NCBI RefSeq assembly: GCF_011397635.1
Contig: NC_064754.1
Location: 31,538,543 to 31,602,542 of the forward strand
Source: Epinephelus fuscoguttatus
Taxonomy: Eukaryota; Chordata; Actinopteri; Perciformes; Serranidae
Direction: 5' to 3'
DNA: 64,000 nt
Shown: piece after piece, positions 36,501-47,966 of the stretch
Numbering within the stretch: the stretch's first letter is position 1
How the letters are laid out: each line of letters begins with the position of its first letter
Translations under genes and position numbers: made by a program
The notes under the pieces: generated by a model
Seen by the model: only the letters and a program-made list of their open reading frames with translations
Told to the model about the DNA's origin: nothing
Database searches by the model: none

Positions 36501-38002
36501 CCTTTGAAACGACAGCACTGACAAATAACAACTCAACTCCTCGGTGTTTAGTAAACATTCAAAATTGCGATGCAGATTTTAGCTATTACCAATAAAACAA
36601 ACCGTGGACCAGCTTCAGCTCGTGTTCTACAAGCTAGTAGCATAAGAGCAGAAACTTAGATCATGAGCAGCTGCTGTTCTGGCTCTTCATAGTAAAAAAA
36701 AAAGGAAAAAAAAGTATTTGACACACAATTTTAGGGTCATAAATCATAGAATAGCTCCTCTGGAGAGAAACAACAAGTTTGTAAGAGCTGTGCTATTTTT
36801 GACTTTTGATAGCAGAATTTTACATAAAGTAGCAGCCACTCTTGTATTCTCAAACTGGGCCTCCAATACACCGTAGCTGGTTTCAAACTTTTTAAAACCA
36901 AAATATACAGTATATTATGCAGTACTGTAAGTCAGCATTTATTTGTTTATTCATTGTTTTTTTTTATCACCACCTTATGGCTAACAGGTTAACAAATGGT
37001 TGGCAAATATTTACACATCCAGCAGACATGAAGCACCCTTAGCATTTATTTAAATAAATAATTATAAAGGATTTATAACAATGAATAATCCTGATAATGA
37101 TAAATTTATAAGTATTTGCTCTTATTTTATCTCTATTTTTCGTCTCCACCAACTTATGAGTTGAATATTTGCTGCAGGAAACCAGGTTGATGAGAGTGAT
37201 AGAAACCAAAACCATAAAACTGTGGGCCCGAAAACCAAACCACTGAGTGGCAAGAAGCTGTGGTTAAGAAACAGCAACATGATCATTAGATACAACAGAT
37301 AAATAAATGAACAGAATTCATATTGACAGACACTTTTTCTTGTATTTTTTTTTTTTTAAATTTCATTTCAGTTGTCATTTTGCATTTTCAGGTGTAACCA
37401 GCAAGCTGTGTTATAAACATGTTGGTGGTGAGTTTCTGAAATTTGACTGACACGGATGTAAAAACCCCATCCTATAAAGGTTTGCGGTTTATAGATTCTT
37501 CACGTTTTGAGTCACTGTGTGTCATCAGACCTCTGCACATTACCACAACACATTTAGACTCTGGGTTTATTTTAATCTGACAGCCTGAGAAGCTGCTCCA
37601 ACTGACCTGGTCAGTCCTGCAGCACCAATCCAGACACTACACAGCAGCCTCTCTGACCTCCATCCGTACATCACAGTAGCAAACACAGCTGGGTGGCTGC
37701 TCAGGGCTCACTGTGACTGATGTTGCACATGAGACCTTGAATAAGGTTTCTAAAACTGTCATCCTGAATTTACAAGTTGTGACCACTGGTAGTAGATGTT
37801 ATATTAGTGGTTAAGGTTATTTAAAATTGAGAAGAATGAATGAAGAAATAACACTTACATATGTTTCTATAGTTGCCACATATTACTAAAAAAAAGTGTT
37901 AGAAACAAAAACTAGAAGTACATCAATTGCAGTGTTACATTTCTTAACTTCCCTGTACTTGTAATTTTTTCTTTTTTCGCAACTGTCACACACCCACCCA
38001 GT

Positions 38003-38060
<58 letters not shown>

Positions 38061-38111
38061 GCTCTCATTGATAGACTTACCAAGAAGAAGTAGCTCCTTC
38101 CCACACCCCAT
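21556..38111 (-). CDS. adgre5: Adhesion G protein-coupled receptor E5 (CD97)
   Basis: Seventeen coding exons: 38081-38111, 34456-34530, 33791-33934, 33577-33708, 30692-30835, 30344-30387, 30029-30139, 29774-29927, 29574-29693, 29288-29487, 28950-29117, 27499-27693, 24353-24570, 24054-24212, 22877-23045, 22602-22703 and 21556-21597. Phases agree throughout (2208 nt, 735 aa). Order: signal peptide (MGCGKELLLLGLLCMLAKC), a short Cys-rich stretch, three calcium-binding EGF domains (starting DVDEC, DINEC, DIDEC), GAIN region, GPS (CEHLSSFAVLMA, cleavage expected between L and S), seven helices and a short tail. SIQGTRTTIHLHLCICLF, GYGTDQYCWLSL, VREEY and the tail pattern match mammalian CD97, a leukocyte adhesion receptor. 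Human forms carry three to five EGFs. The acceptor at 29096 is an alternative that would remove seven residues. Confidence 0.9.
21885..22540 (+). mobile_element. SINE-type repeat interrupted by a nested insertion
   Basis: The left piece (CAGCACAGTGGTGCTGTAGT) and the right piece (from TCTGTCACCTCACAGCAAAA to about 22540) match consecutive parts of the repeat at 26281. About 395 nt of unrelated sequence separates them. The insert has inverted ends (AGCCCTTTT near 21905, AAAAGGGGCT near 22297). Confidence 0.5.
22832..22862. repeat. (CA)n microsatellite
   Basis: A CA tract in an adgre5 intron, 14 nt past the donor of exon 22877-23045. On the transcript it reads GT. Confidence 0.85.
25413..25965. 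mobile_element. MITE with 16-bp perfect inverted ends
   Basis: TGTGTCTCAAATCACA at 25413-25428 is repeated as its exact complement at 25950-25965, inside an adgre5 intron. Subterminal regions share further short words (AGTGCATAGTGCG-like). No target duplication could be fixed. A non-autonomous cut-and-paste element is likely. Confidence 0.65.
26281..26639 (+). mobile_element. tRNA-like SINE-type repeat
   Basis: It starts GGGAGGCACGGCGGTGTGGT, with a B-box-like GGTTCAGTCCC, a middle reading TTTGCATGTTCTCCCCG, and a tail GAAGAATGAATGAAAT. Near-identical flanks (AGCACTA left, GGCACTA right) may be the target duplication. It lies in an adgre5 intron. A degenerate, interrupted copy is at 21885-22540. 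Classification as a SINE rests on the tRNA-like boxes. Confidence 0.6.
28918..28942. repeat. (TG)n microsatellite
   Basis: A TG tract, read as CA on the adgre5 transcript, starting about 8 nt after the donor of the GPS exon. Confidence 0.85.
32075..32843. mobile_element. MITE-like element in the EGF2-EGF3 intron of adgre5
   Basis: Inverted ends ACTGTACGTTCAAACCA (left) and TGGTGTGAACGTACAGT (right) differ at one base. The interior has no transposase. No clear target duplication was found. Confidence 0.5.
38005..38058. repeat. (CA)n microsatellite
   Basis: A pure CA tract, read as GT on the adgre5 strand, starting about 22 nt after the donor of the signal-peptide exon. Confidence 0.9.
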
Positions 38112-40142
38112 GTCAAAGGTAATATTTCCACACTGCTGATGACTTTAACAGAACTATGATATAGTTGTTAATCTTGTTAATCTGGTTGATGTCCTCCTTT
38201 CACAAAGTTTAAGAAAGATTTTTCAGACTTCTCTGTAGTCCGAGGTCCATAAAATCCAGTATGAGAGTGAAAAAATACAAAGATAAATCCTTTCTGTACG
38301 GGATAATTGTATGTGTGTGTGGCAGGAAAAATAACGGTGAACCTTCACCAGCTTTCTTCCTCTCTCAGATTCAGACTCTCAGTCTGAGCACGCCTTGTTG
38401 TCCCCGGCTCCCCACCCCTTTCTCTGTCTCTGTCTCCCTCTCTCTGTCTCTCTGTTTCTCTGATTCTCTCTCTGTCTTTCTTTTCCTCCCTTTCACTTAT
38501 CTCAGTGGCCTTGTCTCTGTCATGTCACTCTTTCTTGGTCTTTTCACTCCGTATCTCACCATTTGAACACATTCCTCACACTGGCACCATATCACATTGC
38601 TCACACAAACACCCCCTCTGTCCACGCCGTCTTTCACATTTCCCTTTACGCTCCAGCGGGCTCTATTTCAGGAGCTATTCACAACACTCTCATGAGAGAC
38701 AGAGAAAGAGAGGAGGGGGGAACAGAGACTGAAGAGAGGCCGATGACTAACACTCAATCTAAACAGCTGCTGCTGTACTTGAGTTTTGCCAGTAAGTGAT
38801 CGTATATCTGTTCCCAGTCTCCCCCCAGCTCCTGCTCCCACAGTCTCCTCCTACTTTCCCTGCTTTCCCCCCCAAATGTTCAGCCCTTCACCCAAAGCCA
38901 GTGACAGACCTTCTGCGTTTTCCCAACCCCCCAGACAGCAACAAAACAGACCGGGACGGATGCAGGATGACCTCTATTAAAGTGAAATTCACCACCAAAT
39001 CACACTGATGTGGTTCAGAGAAAACAGGGTGGTAAACAACTCTCTTCAAGAGAGTCTTTATAACTCTATCATCTAATGACATAAAGCTCTTAACTAAAAC
39101 AATCCAATACAGCAATCCAGTGTGATTTATCACCACATCAAGATCCAAAATAACTAGGCCTAATAAAACTCACTCAAAGAAGCTTAATAATGCTGTGAAA
39201 TATGTGAGGAGTCTTTGGCTTGAGTGTTTGGTTTGGCAAGTGCTGGCTGAGGCTAACTACATGGAAAGAAAAACCCAAACTTAATTGCAGCAGCAGGTTC
39301 AGCTTTAACCGTTATGCTCCATTCGCCATGGTTACTGTTGCTACATCTGACAAGCACGAGTGTAGTCTACAGTAGGTGAGTTTACACAGACACTCATATT
39401 CTACTAATTGTTTGCATAGTAGCCAAATGAGAATAAAAATGCCTCATATGTCTTGGAAGAGACTGACCTGATCCGATTAGGTCTGAAGGGATTTTATATC
39501 GGGTTAAAAGGGATGATAAAACCTTTAATAATCTGTTAAATAGGGAAATATTATTGCAATATAACTATGGATCGCTTAATTTCATCTTTTTTCTCTGGTT
39601 GGAATAAATATGTTCTTTCTTTGTGTGTTTGTTCCACATGGAGTTAAAATTAGTTGATGGTCGGTAGTGTAGTGGAGAGTGTATGCAAACTGTAAAACTT
39701 CAGTTAAAAGCCTAGCCCCAACTGAACACCAAGTCCCTTTTACCAGCCTGGTGTGGCTACACATTTTGACAAATAAACGTTTGTCTCAATTGGAAGTCTG
39801 GTCTGGTTCCCAAGCAGTTCAGTCTTTTAATAGATGTTCTTCACATGTATAAAAGCGGGTTGTTGGCTACCTCAAATTATGTGTCCATTCCTCCTCTATA
39901 AGGGTCCTCAGATTAGAGGAATCAAAAGGGCTTTTCTCAAATGTGAATCCAAGTTTTGAGTATCGTTTTAACAGGATAAAGTGGTGAACTCCACGAGTGC
40001 CATAACTCTCTGTATATATTCGTACTGGTTTAAATTTGCTGAACAAAGTTTTGTGTGAAAGGAATTAAAAGCCTATCCCAAATATAAGCCTGTTGATTTC
40101 AGCAATATAAGTAAATAATAGCCCAGGCTACTAATAGAAGTT

Positions 40143-40302
40143 TTATAGTAGACGGGGTATACCCACCTCTTTTTCTGTACAGTATAATCACCACATGGCC
40201 AAAAAGTCATTGTAATATAGGAGAGTATACCCACATCCTCCCTGGCAACCTACCTATCTACGCTGTAGCACACCCACCTCATTAACTACCACTACACCAC
40301 TG
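40143..40302. mobile_element. Second copy of the CAGTGGTGTAG MITE
   Basis: In the opposite orientation it reads CAGTGGTGTAGTGGTAGTTA, then GAGGTGGGTGTGCT and GGTGGGTATACCCCGT, matching the copy at 58013. The far inverted end is eroded. Confidence 0.5.
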
Positions 40303-41630
40303 GTGACATTGCTCCTGCGAGGGACAGAAACATAGTGGTTGCAACTTTATTTGAGAAAGATTTGAGGGTTTTTCAACCAAGTCTTTGAAAAGATGAAAAA
40401 TGCCAGGAATCTCAGGATTTATTTTCTCAGTAAATTTCGGGGGGAAAAAAGTCTTCTTCGTCTTTTTCTGTTATATTTCTGTTATATTTCCAGCAGAATA
40501 AGTGTCTTTGCACACGTCAAAAAAAAATTGATTCAGATTAAATACTTTGGGTCATGATAACGGTAGAGCTGGAATCTAATATCAGGATGATTTAAATCGG
40601 GCAAAATAAATATTACACGTTATCTGCGGCTACAACTGTGGGAGGTTTTGGTAGATGAAATTCTTAATAATTTCATAAACAATAGGACAAAAGCAGGCTC
40701 TTTTGTAGCATGCAATTTTGCTGTCTTATAATGTCAGCTTTCCCTGGCAGATTTTATCAGCTGTAGCTAGCCAGCTAATTAAGCTAGTATTAGTTAAAAC
40801 CTTGAATCTAGCTTACTTTTTAATGTCCTCAGCTGACTTTTACACTCACAAGTGATTGTGTGTGGGGTTCTGCATGCTGCCAAACACAGGTGACCTTTTA
40901 CTCTACTGTACCAAAACACATCCTGTTCGACACAGAAGACCGCAGCTGCTGTGCTGCGTTGCTAATGTGCTGCTCATGCTATGGCTCTTAGATCGTCACG
41001 ATGTAACCACATCCTCAGGAAGTGTGCTAGGCTTCAAGGTAATTTTTCACAGTGGCCCTTTGAGTCCATCATGTGTTGGCATTAGGCTCAAAAAGACATC
41101 TGTAAATCAATCACAATCCCAGCAAAATGACTTATTTCACTACTTAATCTGATGACATTTGGAAAGTCTAGAAGAGTCGCACAATTAACTCACCGGAAGT
41201 AGCCAGCTTGGCCAGTGGAAGTCTCTAGTGCGCCTACTCTTTGGGCCCAATGATGCAGAAGCAACATTGATCATCCGGAAGATTTTATTTGCACAGGTAA
41301 ACATTTTTGGCTGTATGGAGCACTAAGCAACTTTTATAGAAATGAAATGGGTCCTGCCTCCAAGGCTATATCCAGGTCTCTTAAAATTCTTCAGGGTAAC
41401 ACTGACTGGGGTTGCAGGTGTGTAAACTCTCCCAAATCCAATAGAGCAGGACAGAGCTAGCATTGTTGCTAATAGCATCCAGGGCCACCTTTTATACCGT
41501 CAATAAATATCACACAATGGCTTTGCTTATCGTGAACAGGGCACACACATAACGTTGAACCCCACGCTAATGGAGTTAGTTAATGTTATCGAGCTAGTTA
41601 GGTGCATGCTAACAATAGCAGCTTAACTTA

Positions 41631-42088
41631 AAACTCCTCCTACTCACCCATAAAGCCCTCCACAACCAGGCCCCCTCTTACCTCACAGACCTGCTCCACC
41701 CTTACACCCCTTCCTGCAGCCTCCGCTCTTCCAATGCCAATCTTCTCACCGTCCCCAAGACCAAGCACAGAACCTGGGGGGACAGAGCCTTCTCCGTTGC
41801 TGCCCCCACCCTCTGGAACTCCCTCCCAAAACACATCCGTGACTGCACTGACCTCCCATCGTTCAAATCACTACTCAAAACTCACCTGTTCCGTTCTGCT
41901 TTTAATGTTTAGCTACTTTTTTATTCATTTATTTATTTATTTGTTTTACACTCCCATTGCTACTCCTCTTTGTCTTTGATGTATTTTGCTGTAAATTGTT
42001 TTTTGATGTGTTTTTAACCTATTTCTGTAAAGTGACTTTGAGAACTTTGGAAAGCGCTTTATAAATAAAATGTATTATTATTATTAAA
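41631..42088 (+). mobile_element. 3' end of a second LINE-2-type element
   Basis: The translation shows the reverse-transcriptase C-terminal pattern (HKALHNQAPSYLTDLLHPY, TLWNSLPKHIRDCTDLPSFK, LKTHLFRSAF). It is followed by TTGAGAACTTTGGAAAGCGC, TTTATAAATAAAATG and a short TTA tail. It is a severely 5'-truncated copy of a different subfamily from the one at 17293. Confidence 0.7.
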
Positions 42089-42124
42089 GCAGATAAACAA
42101 GCTGTTAAATCTGCTTTTTTATAT

Positions 42125-43040
42125 TGAGGCCCCTGTGTTAGGACCCAATTGCAGCACAAAAGAGACCAGGAACAGTTTGACATTTACTGTTACAATTTGG
42201 CAGGTTCAGGGCAGGACTAGTAAGTAGCACACAATACAATTCAATACTCCAGCAATGTTTCTTCACTAAGTCCTTGGCAGGCCGACTGGTTATGCAGGCC
42301 GCACTTGGCCAGGAGGCAGGTGAGTGAGCAGTGGCATTAGCCCAACAAGAAACACAGTTCACTTCAGAAATAGACAAGGAGGAGCAGGCAAGGGACATAG
42401 TCAGAGTGGCAGAAAATCCGGAACTAGGTAAGTACACAATCCAAGCAGACAAACCACAGGGGGAAAGGCACAAGACAGGTCAAGGCCAGGCAGAGGGTCG
42501 AGAAGCCAGCAGGTAAGTACTCACAGGAGGCACACACAATGGCATGTGTGGCTACGCAGTGAAAATCTCTGGACCACAGGTAAGCTGACTGGAACCGTCG
42601 TGTTGTCGTCGGATGGTAATGCCAAGCAGCCACAGGCCAACAGGAACCAACAATGCCGAAGCAGGTCTTGAGGTCCGGGACAGAAGGCTGAGGCGTTTAC
42701 TGGGAATCAGACGAAGCAGGCAGGTCAGAGGCAGGCAGGGTCAGCGATGGGAGCTTAGTCCGGAATAAAGTCCTGGAGAGTCTTGCATGAGTGGCAAAGA
42801 ACAATATGGCAATGGTGGGGTATATGTACATGCTGAGAGTAATGAGGAACAGGTGAACTGAGTTGCTTGATCAGGTGGGCGTGGTCGACAGGCAGGAACG
42901 GGAAAAGTATAGACAGATGATTGGTTGGCAGGTAGGAGTGGCAGAGAGGCAGGATAAGTGCAAAATTACTGACTGAGGGCTGAGTGTCTGTGCATGCATG
43001 AAAGAGCAGCGACTAGGAATGCAAAACTGTGACATACCGT
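42125..43040. repeat. Probable interspersed repeat, unclassified
   Basis: It begins GTGTTAGGACCCAATTGCAG and is purine-rich (many CAGG and AGGCAG runs) to about 43035. A related start (GTCAGAACCCAACGCAG) occurs at 14341, suggesting a dispersed family. The pattern reads like the 3' end of a retroelement on the minus strand. The class is not certain. Confidence 0.35.
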
Positions 43041-45309
43041 TGCCTACAGATTCTTGTAGATATGTTTGTAGAGTTTACTAAATTGTGATTTAATGACTCC
43101 TGTTCAGCAGAGGGGTTTAGCAAACAGTTGAATTTTGCTCTACTTCAGATGCAAGAGGACAACAAAATAAATATGCAAACCACAACAGCTGTGAAGGAGA
43201 GGATAGAAACCCAGGTGGGATGAAGAAAACGAAAGAGTATGTTCGCATATTAAGAAACTGAAATCGAGTGGTAAGTAGGGTAACATACCATACTTAATTT
43301 GCATGAGGGAGATTTAGATTCATATTTTTTGCAGATATGTGAGATGATAGTAGTCACAGTTACCAAATAGCATGCAGCAGCAACACCATCCACATATCTT
43401 CAATTTATGGCAAACTCATACAGGAAGCATGTGGCACACATGATGGATATAGATGGGTTATTTGTGCATTATTTAGATGTGATGGTGAAGCAAGTGGTCA
43501 CTAACTCTGATCTGTTTCCACTGAGAAAAACATGCACAACTGTTGCACAACATACTGTAGCTGTTGCACACAGTGTCAGCAATTTCTATAACAAGTCAGT
43601 TCTGTGTTCTCAGCCTTTCTCAGCTTAACCACGGGGATATAAAATCTAGTTGTTACAGCCTCTTTTCCTCCCTTCAGTCTCTCATTGTTGCTTTCTGTCT
43701 TGGTTCTCTTAAGCATCCCCTTGACTCTCTGTCATCGTTTTTCATCATATTGGCGCAGACAGAGGACCAGACATATACGGAGACAAATGAGCAGACACAT
43801 GGAGACAGACAAATCACCCACACATGTAGGCCAGGCAGGAAGAGGATGAGAGAATGCAAGTTCATGTCCCCTCAGCATCAAAGTTAAAGTAAACAAAAGG
43901 CTGAATCAAAGCAGATTCAGCTTGCTAACACGGCGTCAGTGTGTGTGCATGTGTTGTTTGTGTGTGTGCATGTGTAGGCGGGCTGCATATATCAACCTGT
44001 CCTTGCTTATATCTGCGTCTCAGCGAGTGTCAGGCTGTGAAAAGTAACTGCAACTTCGTCTGTAACTGTACGATTACACGCTTTAGTGTTTCCATATGGA
44101 ACGTTTCAGTAAGTGTGTATGTGTGTGTGTGTGTGTGCATGCACGCTTCTGTTTACAGACAGTGAACATTAATCCCACATGCATTAAATGGCCATCTGCA
44201 CACTGTGACCATCAGTCTTCCAAGAGGAGAAGCAGTATGGGAAAAATGCGATCTGTCAGGGGGAGAATGTTAGACCGACAAGGAGCAGTGATCATGACAC
44301 AGTTATGAGAACATGTGGTTAAGCATCAGTGTGTGACACACATTTTCACTTGATTAAAATAGCTGAATTGAAACACTTCCGTGACAACCTTTTCACCCTG
44401 TATAGTACTGTATGTATGCAAGTACACAAAATAGCTGATCGGTGTAAAGAAAAAAAAAACACATATGTTGTGGCTACATACTGCACACCAGACAGGACTT
44501 TGAAAGAGGATCAAAAATTTAATAGAGCATTTCACTTATAGCTTCATCAGGCTCATACTGAGCACAGGAAAACAGTGGTTTAAATAGGAAACAGCACTTA
44601 CAGCATTTACATATATAATTGAACAAAAAAATACATACAATATATACACTGCATCGATGGCAAAAATACCATTATTCCATATAAAATATGGAAAAGTCTC
44701 ACAAAGTCAAATACATTCAAATAGTAACACAAAGTCAGGTCAACATCATTTCTGCAAGAGAGATAATTACAGCACATCATATCAGAAGTAAGGTAGTCTC
44801 AGATCGGTGTGTTGATTTAAATGTATCCAACTGCAAGCAACTACCTGCAACACCACAATAATGTAACACATACTGTGCAGATCTGTCTTTGCGAAACATG
44901 ACATAAGCGAGGGCTTTTTCCCCACTTCCCGTTTCCTGACCTAAATTTATGAACACCTGGATGTTGTGTGTGAGTCCATGAGTCTGGACAGTGTGTTCAA
45001 GCTTCATGATCATGCGTGAAGAAGTAAATAATTGTAGGAACTGTTCTTACATTTGTGCTTGTGTTTTTTTTCTGTGTGTTTTTCACCCAAATCGAAATAG
45101 GTCACAGTGTAATGCTTACAAGTGTTACATCACGAGATATGGGTGAGGTTACACTGAACATTCTGGGGAAACAGCTTGACTCACTGGCCCCTGGTGTGAG
45201 TGAGTGTTTGTGTGTGCGTGTACTTGTACATGCTACACAGTGAGGACCAAAAAACTTGTTTTAGCAACAGAGTGAGGACATTTTTGCAAAGTGAGGACCT
45301 CATTTTTTA

Positions 45310-45650
45310 TTTTTTAATATACTTTATTAATCCCCGAAGAGAAATTCAATTCAAATTCAATTTTTCACTCTGTTTGTCAATTACACACAGGTCCGAACAC
45401 ACATATGCACAAATTGGACCTATACATGCACTAAGTGGAGAGATGTCAGAGTGGGCTGCCCATGACAGGCGCTCCGAGCAGTTGTGGGGTTTTGTGCCTT
45501 GCTCAGGGGCACCTCGGTACTGCCCAGGAGGTGAACTGGCACCTCTCCAGCTACTAGTCCACGCTCCATATTTTGGTCTGGATGGGAACTTGAACAGACG
45601 ACCCTCTGGTTCCCAACCCAAGTCCCTATGGACTGAGCTACTGCTGCCCC
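45310..45650 (-). mobile_element. tRNA-derived SINE
   Basis: On the minus strand it starts GGGGCAGCAGTAGCTCAGTC (A-box-like). A B-box-like GTTCAAGTTCC follows about 40-50 nt later, and it ends at GGGGATTAATAAAGTATATT with an A-rich tail. Length, promoter boxes and tail fit a full-length fish tRNA SINE. Confidence 0.7.
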
Positions 45651-46404
45651 AAGACTAAGACTTGGTTAAGACTTGGTTTTAGTGTTCAGGTTAGATTTAG
45701 GTCAAGGTAAGGGTTAGGCTTTTAGCTGTGACGGTTAAGGTCAGAGTAACAGGCTAGGGAATGCATAATGTCAGTGGAGGGGGGGGGGGCTGTGAACTCA
45801 AACCAGGAATTAAAAGAGAAACTTTTTTATAGTTCTAAGAACATATTTCTAACAATCCCCCTTGTCACTGTGTCCACATCGCAAGAACTAAGGTCAGTTG
45901 TAGTTCTTAGACCACCATTAAGAAGTACTTTTATAGTTACTGTTTCATAGTAGACACTCTCCCAGCACAAGAGGAACCTTAACCTTAACCTTAAGTGACA
46001 AAGTGTACTGTGACTGGTCGAACACATGAGCCAAAGCAGCACTGGAAACCTCCACTTTTAAAAACCTGTTAGTCGTGTAAACAACATAACAGCTCGTAAC
46101 AAAAAATAAAAGGAAGAAAACACACACACATGGTAAAGTCCATGCTTTACTGAGCATATATGGGACGGGGGAAATTGAGAGAGAAAGCATGCTGTACCAG
46201 ATGAGCTCCTGGGGTGCACCTCAACCTGCTAGTTGTGAAGATATTTCTGTCAGGACTAAAGTGGTGGATAGACTGAGGTTGCTGTCCATGGAGCCAACAT
46301 GGGTAGCCATTTTTCAAAGCAGCTCTTCCTTTTTTATGTGGCATGAAAATCAGCTAGCACAGGATTTCGACTTGCTTGAATGATAACTTCAAGCATCCAT
46401 CCAC

Positions 46405-46758
46405 CCTGTGTCCTCATATGAGGACATCACCTTTTGGGTTTACTTGACCTAATGCGTAATTCTACTTAACTTGGATGTGTTGTCCTCATTCCTGGACACT
46501 TTTTTTTGTGCCATCTAGTGGTAGTAAAAGCAAAATACACCAATCCATGCAAAAACAAGATGGCAGCCATCTCTGCCAAGTCAGTCTGCAGCCAATCCAA
46601 ACATAAAAGTGGACAAGGACACTAGGACTCTATTATTGTCTCATTTGAGGACAGCTGATAATGTTTAGTTTTTTATACTTATTGGGTCCTACTGATCCCA
46701 AATAGCTAGGAGAAACTAGAAATACATATTAATAAATGTTAAGGTCTCAGGAGGATAT
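46405..46758 (+). repeat. Copy 3 of the ATATCCTCCTGAGAC element
   Basis: Contains the palindrome GTCCTCATATGAGGAC (46410-46425), GCCATCTAGTGGTAGTAAAA, AAGATGGCAGCCATCTCTGC and the end GGTCTCAGGAGGATAT. The left inverted end is lost. Confidence 0.6.
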
Positions 46759-47903
46759 TGTTGTCTTGTTAAGCTTGCGTGGTCAAAAAAAATAATAATA
46801 ATAATAAATGACGGTTACAATTTGCATGCATCTTTTGAAGTAGTTTCAACTCTGGCCTTCAAGAGTAAATCCTATTAGTCTGTTATAATCTGACAAACTC
46901 TATTAGTTGAGTACAACCAACGTGATTTGCTTTCACCTCGAAAAATATCGTTAAGTTGAATCAACTTTATATTCATCCAAAAGTTGTGTTGATATTGCAT
47001 ATCAATTAATTATTATATTCTAATTTATTTATTTTTATTCCATCCTAGTCATTAATGTCAAAAATGTTTTTAATGTGGACCAATTTCTTAAAATAAGCTG
47101 TCAACTGACTAAAACACGTTGATGAAACACACATTTTTTTATGCTGCGACTTTATTTACAGTATTATCCACTAACCCCATGGATCATTTTTCAAGTGTAT
47201 TGCATGGTCCTTATCTGGTGTGGAGTTTGTTGACAAGTCCTGGAAGTGCTATGTATCATTTATGTCAACTACTGAGCTTGCATATCAACAGAGCCGTCTC
47301 CATGACAACTGAACAAAGTACATCGACTAATGAAGGCAGTGTGATACAGTTGAAAGTGTCGGAAAGCTAGTAAGTAGACCTTGAGTTGGCATGGTCTTGC
47401 CCAAACACTACACTTATAGATATGAGCAGACATGATGATCAGAACTAAGGATTAAATACAGCACCTCAAATTTTGATCAACAACAAGAAGTATGAGGGCA
47501 ACACTGGTAATACATGCATCATGGCCTCTTTGCGTTATTTACCAACACTACATCTTCATCTCCTTCTAGATGACTGATTGTCACAAACTACTTATACATG
47601 TAGCCACATGAGAATCAACATTTCTAAAAGGCAGAATTGTTTTTAGCTTAATGACTTCTAGTTTTATCTGGTTTTGAGGGTGGAGCCTCACTTGAGGATT
47701 GCCACACACAAAACTGAAATCAGTCATGGCTGAGCTGAAGTCATGATGCACTCACAGGCCAACAGTAATATTTATGACCCATCGCTACTTAACTAAAAAC
47801 ATATACATTAGATAGCTCGATAGACTTGAACTGTGTTTATAGGTATGACATATCTGCTATAGGCCAAAACCACACAGTGTGGGTGGCTGGTGTTTGTACA
47901 TGT

Positions 47904-47904
<1 letters not shown>

Positions 47905-47963
<59 letters not shown>
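47905..47963. repeat. (TG)n microsatellite
   Basis: A near-pure TG tract in the intergenic desert. Confidence 0.9.

Positions 47964-47966
<3 letters not shown>

Noticed and set aside
45346-45621. ORFs on both strands at the SINE
   Set aside because: Explained by the tRNA-derived SINE at 45310-45650.
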